Below, in pieces: positions 43,745 through 44,840 of a stretch of 44,840 nt of DNA; positions within the stretch are counted from its first letter, which is position 1, and the number at the start of each line of letters is the position of its first letter. The notes beneath the pieces are model-generated. The model was not told the DNA's origin. It saw only the letters and a list, made by a program, of their open reading frames with translations, and searched no databases. The position numbers were made by a program, and so were the translations under genes. Source of the DNA: Candidatus Zipacnadum vermilionense. GTDB taxonomy: Bacteria; Armatimonadota; Zipacnadia; Zipacnadales; Zipacnadaceae. The DNA lies in the NCBI GenBank assembly GCA_029821755.1, contig JALGSV010000040.1, positions 1 to 44,840 on the forward strand. The letters are read 5' to 3'.

Positions 43745-44840
43745 CTACTCGCCCGCGATCCGGTCGATGCGGCGGATACGTTGGTAGGCGGTGTCCGTGA
43801 CGTACAGGCTCCCGGAGGCGTCCAGGGCCATGCCGGAGTCGGCGAAGCCAAACTTAGCCACCAGGCCGGAGCCGTCCAGGTAACCGGTGCCTCCGTCGGT
43901 CATCTTTTCCACGGTCCACGAGCCGGCCAGCTTGGGATTCGTGCCGGTCAGACGAAGCTGGTAGACCCGGTCCGTGGACGAACTCTTGAAGTAGCAGATG
44001 GTGCCCGGCCGGTTCACCACGCAGGCGCCATGGACTAGTGTGACCCCCGTGGCGATGTCGGTAAGCGTGCCATCGGCGTCCAGTCTGGCTATCTCATTGG
44101 TGCTCGCGTTGGCGACGAATACGTTGCCGTGGTCATCGACCGAGCAGTCCTGGGTGAGGGCAATGGTGGTCAGATTCTGTACTACCCGGTACTGGGCGGC
44201 GGTGGCCGTGAAGGGGTCCACGCCCGGCAGCGGTCGGATCTGGTACAGCCGGTTCTTAGCAGTATCGACCAGCCAGAAAGCCCCGGTCAGGTCACACGAC
44301 AGCCCGTAGGGGCTTTGGAGTTGCAGGGCGTCCCCGGTGGTGCCCGTGTCACTGACGCCACCCCCGGCCACCGCCGTCACGCTGACGGTGGTGTTGGTGG
44401 AGGGGTAGCGCACGATCCGGAAGATCTTGTTGGAGTCGATGGCCGCGACATAGACGAGCTGCGTGCCGGACGTGGAGTGGGTCTCGTCGATGGTCACGTC
44501 AGTGGGCCCGTTGACGATCACTCCCTTGAGGGGCACGGTCCGCACTTGGCCGAAGGGGGTGATCTCCCGCACGGCGTCGTTGTACCGGTCCGCCACGAGG
44601 ACGGCGCCATTGGACGCCACGCACAGCCCGTACGGGCCGTAGAACTGAGCCTGATGAGCCGCGCCATCGGCGAAGCCGAACACGCCGGAGCCGGCTATGG
44701 TGGTGACCCGGGCATGGGTTAGGAGTCGGGGGAAGTTGCCGGGCAGGGCGCTGTCGGTGCGCACATGCACGCCCCAGACGATAGTGGTTGCGGTGAAAGG
44801 CACTTGGAAGACCACTTCCCGCCCGGCGGTCACGCCGCTG
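43745..44840 (-). CDS. NHL-repeat beta-propeller protein, partial
   Basis: The frame is open to the right edge, so the N-terminus is outside the window; at least 365 codons are visible, ending with TAG at 43745-43747. Repeated NHL-type blades are clear: FYGPYGLCVASNGAVLVADR with YNDAVREI, QLQSPYGLSCDLTGAFWLVD with TAKNRLYQI, TQDCSVDDHGNVFVANASTN with EIARLD, and FADSGMALDASGSLYVTDTA with YQRIRRID. This gives about five or six blades, with the GSGVFGFADG type segment between them, as in secreted NHL proteins of unknown ligand. Probable role is protein or glycan binding on the cell surface; enzymatic activity (lyase or lactonase) cannot be excluded. No export signal can be judged because the start is missing. 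Confidence 0.8.
   Translation of the reverse strand, partial: SGVTAGREVVFQVPFTATTIVWGVHVRTDSALPGNFPRLLTHARVTTIAGSGVFGFADGAAHQAQFYGPYGLCVASNGAVLVADRYNDAVREITPFGQVRTVPLKGVIVNGPTDVTIDETHSTSGTQLVYVAAIDSNKIFRIVRYPSTNTTVSVTAVAGGGVSDTGTTGDALQLQSPYGLSCDLTGAFWLVDTAKNRLYQIRPLPGVDPFTATAAQYRVVQNLTTIALTQDCSVDDHGNVFVANASTNEIARLDADGTLTDIATGVTLVHGACVVNRPGTICYFKSSSTDRVYQLRLTGTNPKLAGSWTVEKMTDGGTGYLDGSGLVAKFGFADSGMALDASGSLYVTDTAYQRIRRIDRIAGE

Noticed and set aside
1-44840. tRNA, rRNA or CRISPR arrays
   Set aside because: No T-arm-like motifs outside coding sequence, no rRNA-like text and no regularly spaced direct repeats were seen on either strand.

Overview
This is a GC-rich bacterial window that reads as an accessory carbohydrate-catabolism island. 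It contains no ribosomal, tRNA, replication or housekeeping genes that I can recognise. The gene content is large secreted proteins with heparinase-like, FlgD-like, NHL-propeller, CBM9-like and PHP-like domains, plus orphan glycoside-hydrolase-like barrels. That resembles Armatimonadota, Hydrogenedentota or planctomycete-type genomes, but this assignment is inference and there is no marker gene to settle it. TAG ends 12 of the 17 genes whose ends look authentic, which is unusual for GC-rich DNA.

Left part (1-12 kb): the end of an amidotransferase-like protein; a decayed ThuA/PHP-like gene (419-2342) with two in-frame TAGs and a frameshift; an IS3-type transposase remnant; and a secreted lectin-like protein (2898-5132). 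On the minus strand lie two heparinase-like secreted proteins (11483-9303, then 9250-5678). The second is cut by a TAG just after its signal peptide. Next come the head of another heparinase-like gene (11653-11870) and an IS5-type transposase tail.

Middle (12-25 kb): a sorbitol-dehydrogenase-like MDR oxidoreductase; the C-terminal piece of a GH51-like arabinofuranosidase; a second lectin-like protein (14240-16279); a very large FlgD/propeller/CBM9 protein on the minus strand whose 3' end is split by a frameshift (20832-16652); a deleted and frameshifted copy of the same family (21111-21876); a transposase tail; and an alpha-L-rhamnosidase (GH78).

Right part (25-45 kb): a GH99/WbsX-like enzyme on the minus strand, then a co-directional run of heparinase II/III lyase, a GHL-type barrel, a secreted ThuA/PHP-like protein, a secreted heparinase-like protein and a secreted amidotransferase-like/GH66-like fusion. 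A minus-strand TIM-barrel hydrolase and a partial NHL-repeat protein close the window.

The genes plausibly cooperate to bind, cleave and oxidise a rhamnose- and uronate-containing polysaccharide. Secreted lectin-like and lyase-like proteins would act outside the membrane. Signal-less GH78, heparinase II/III, GH99-like and GHL enzymes plus a polyol dehydrogenase would finish the work inside. No transporter, SusC/D pair, sulfatase or regulator was seen. Several families occur twice, and in most of these pairs one copy is decayed, so the window also records gene duplication followed by loss around insertion-sequence remnants.
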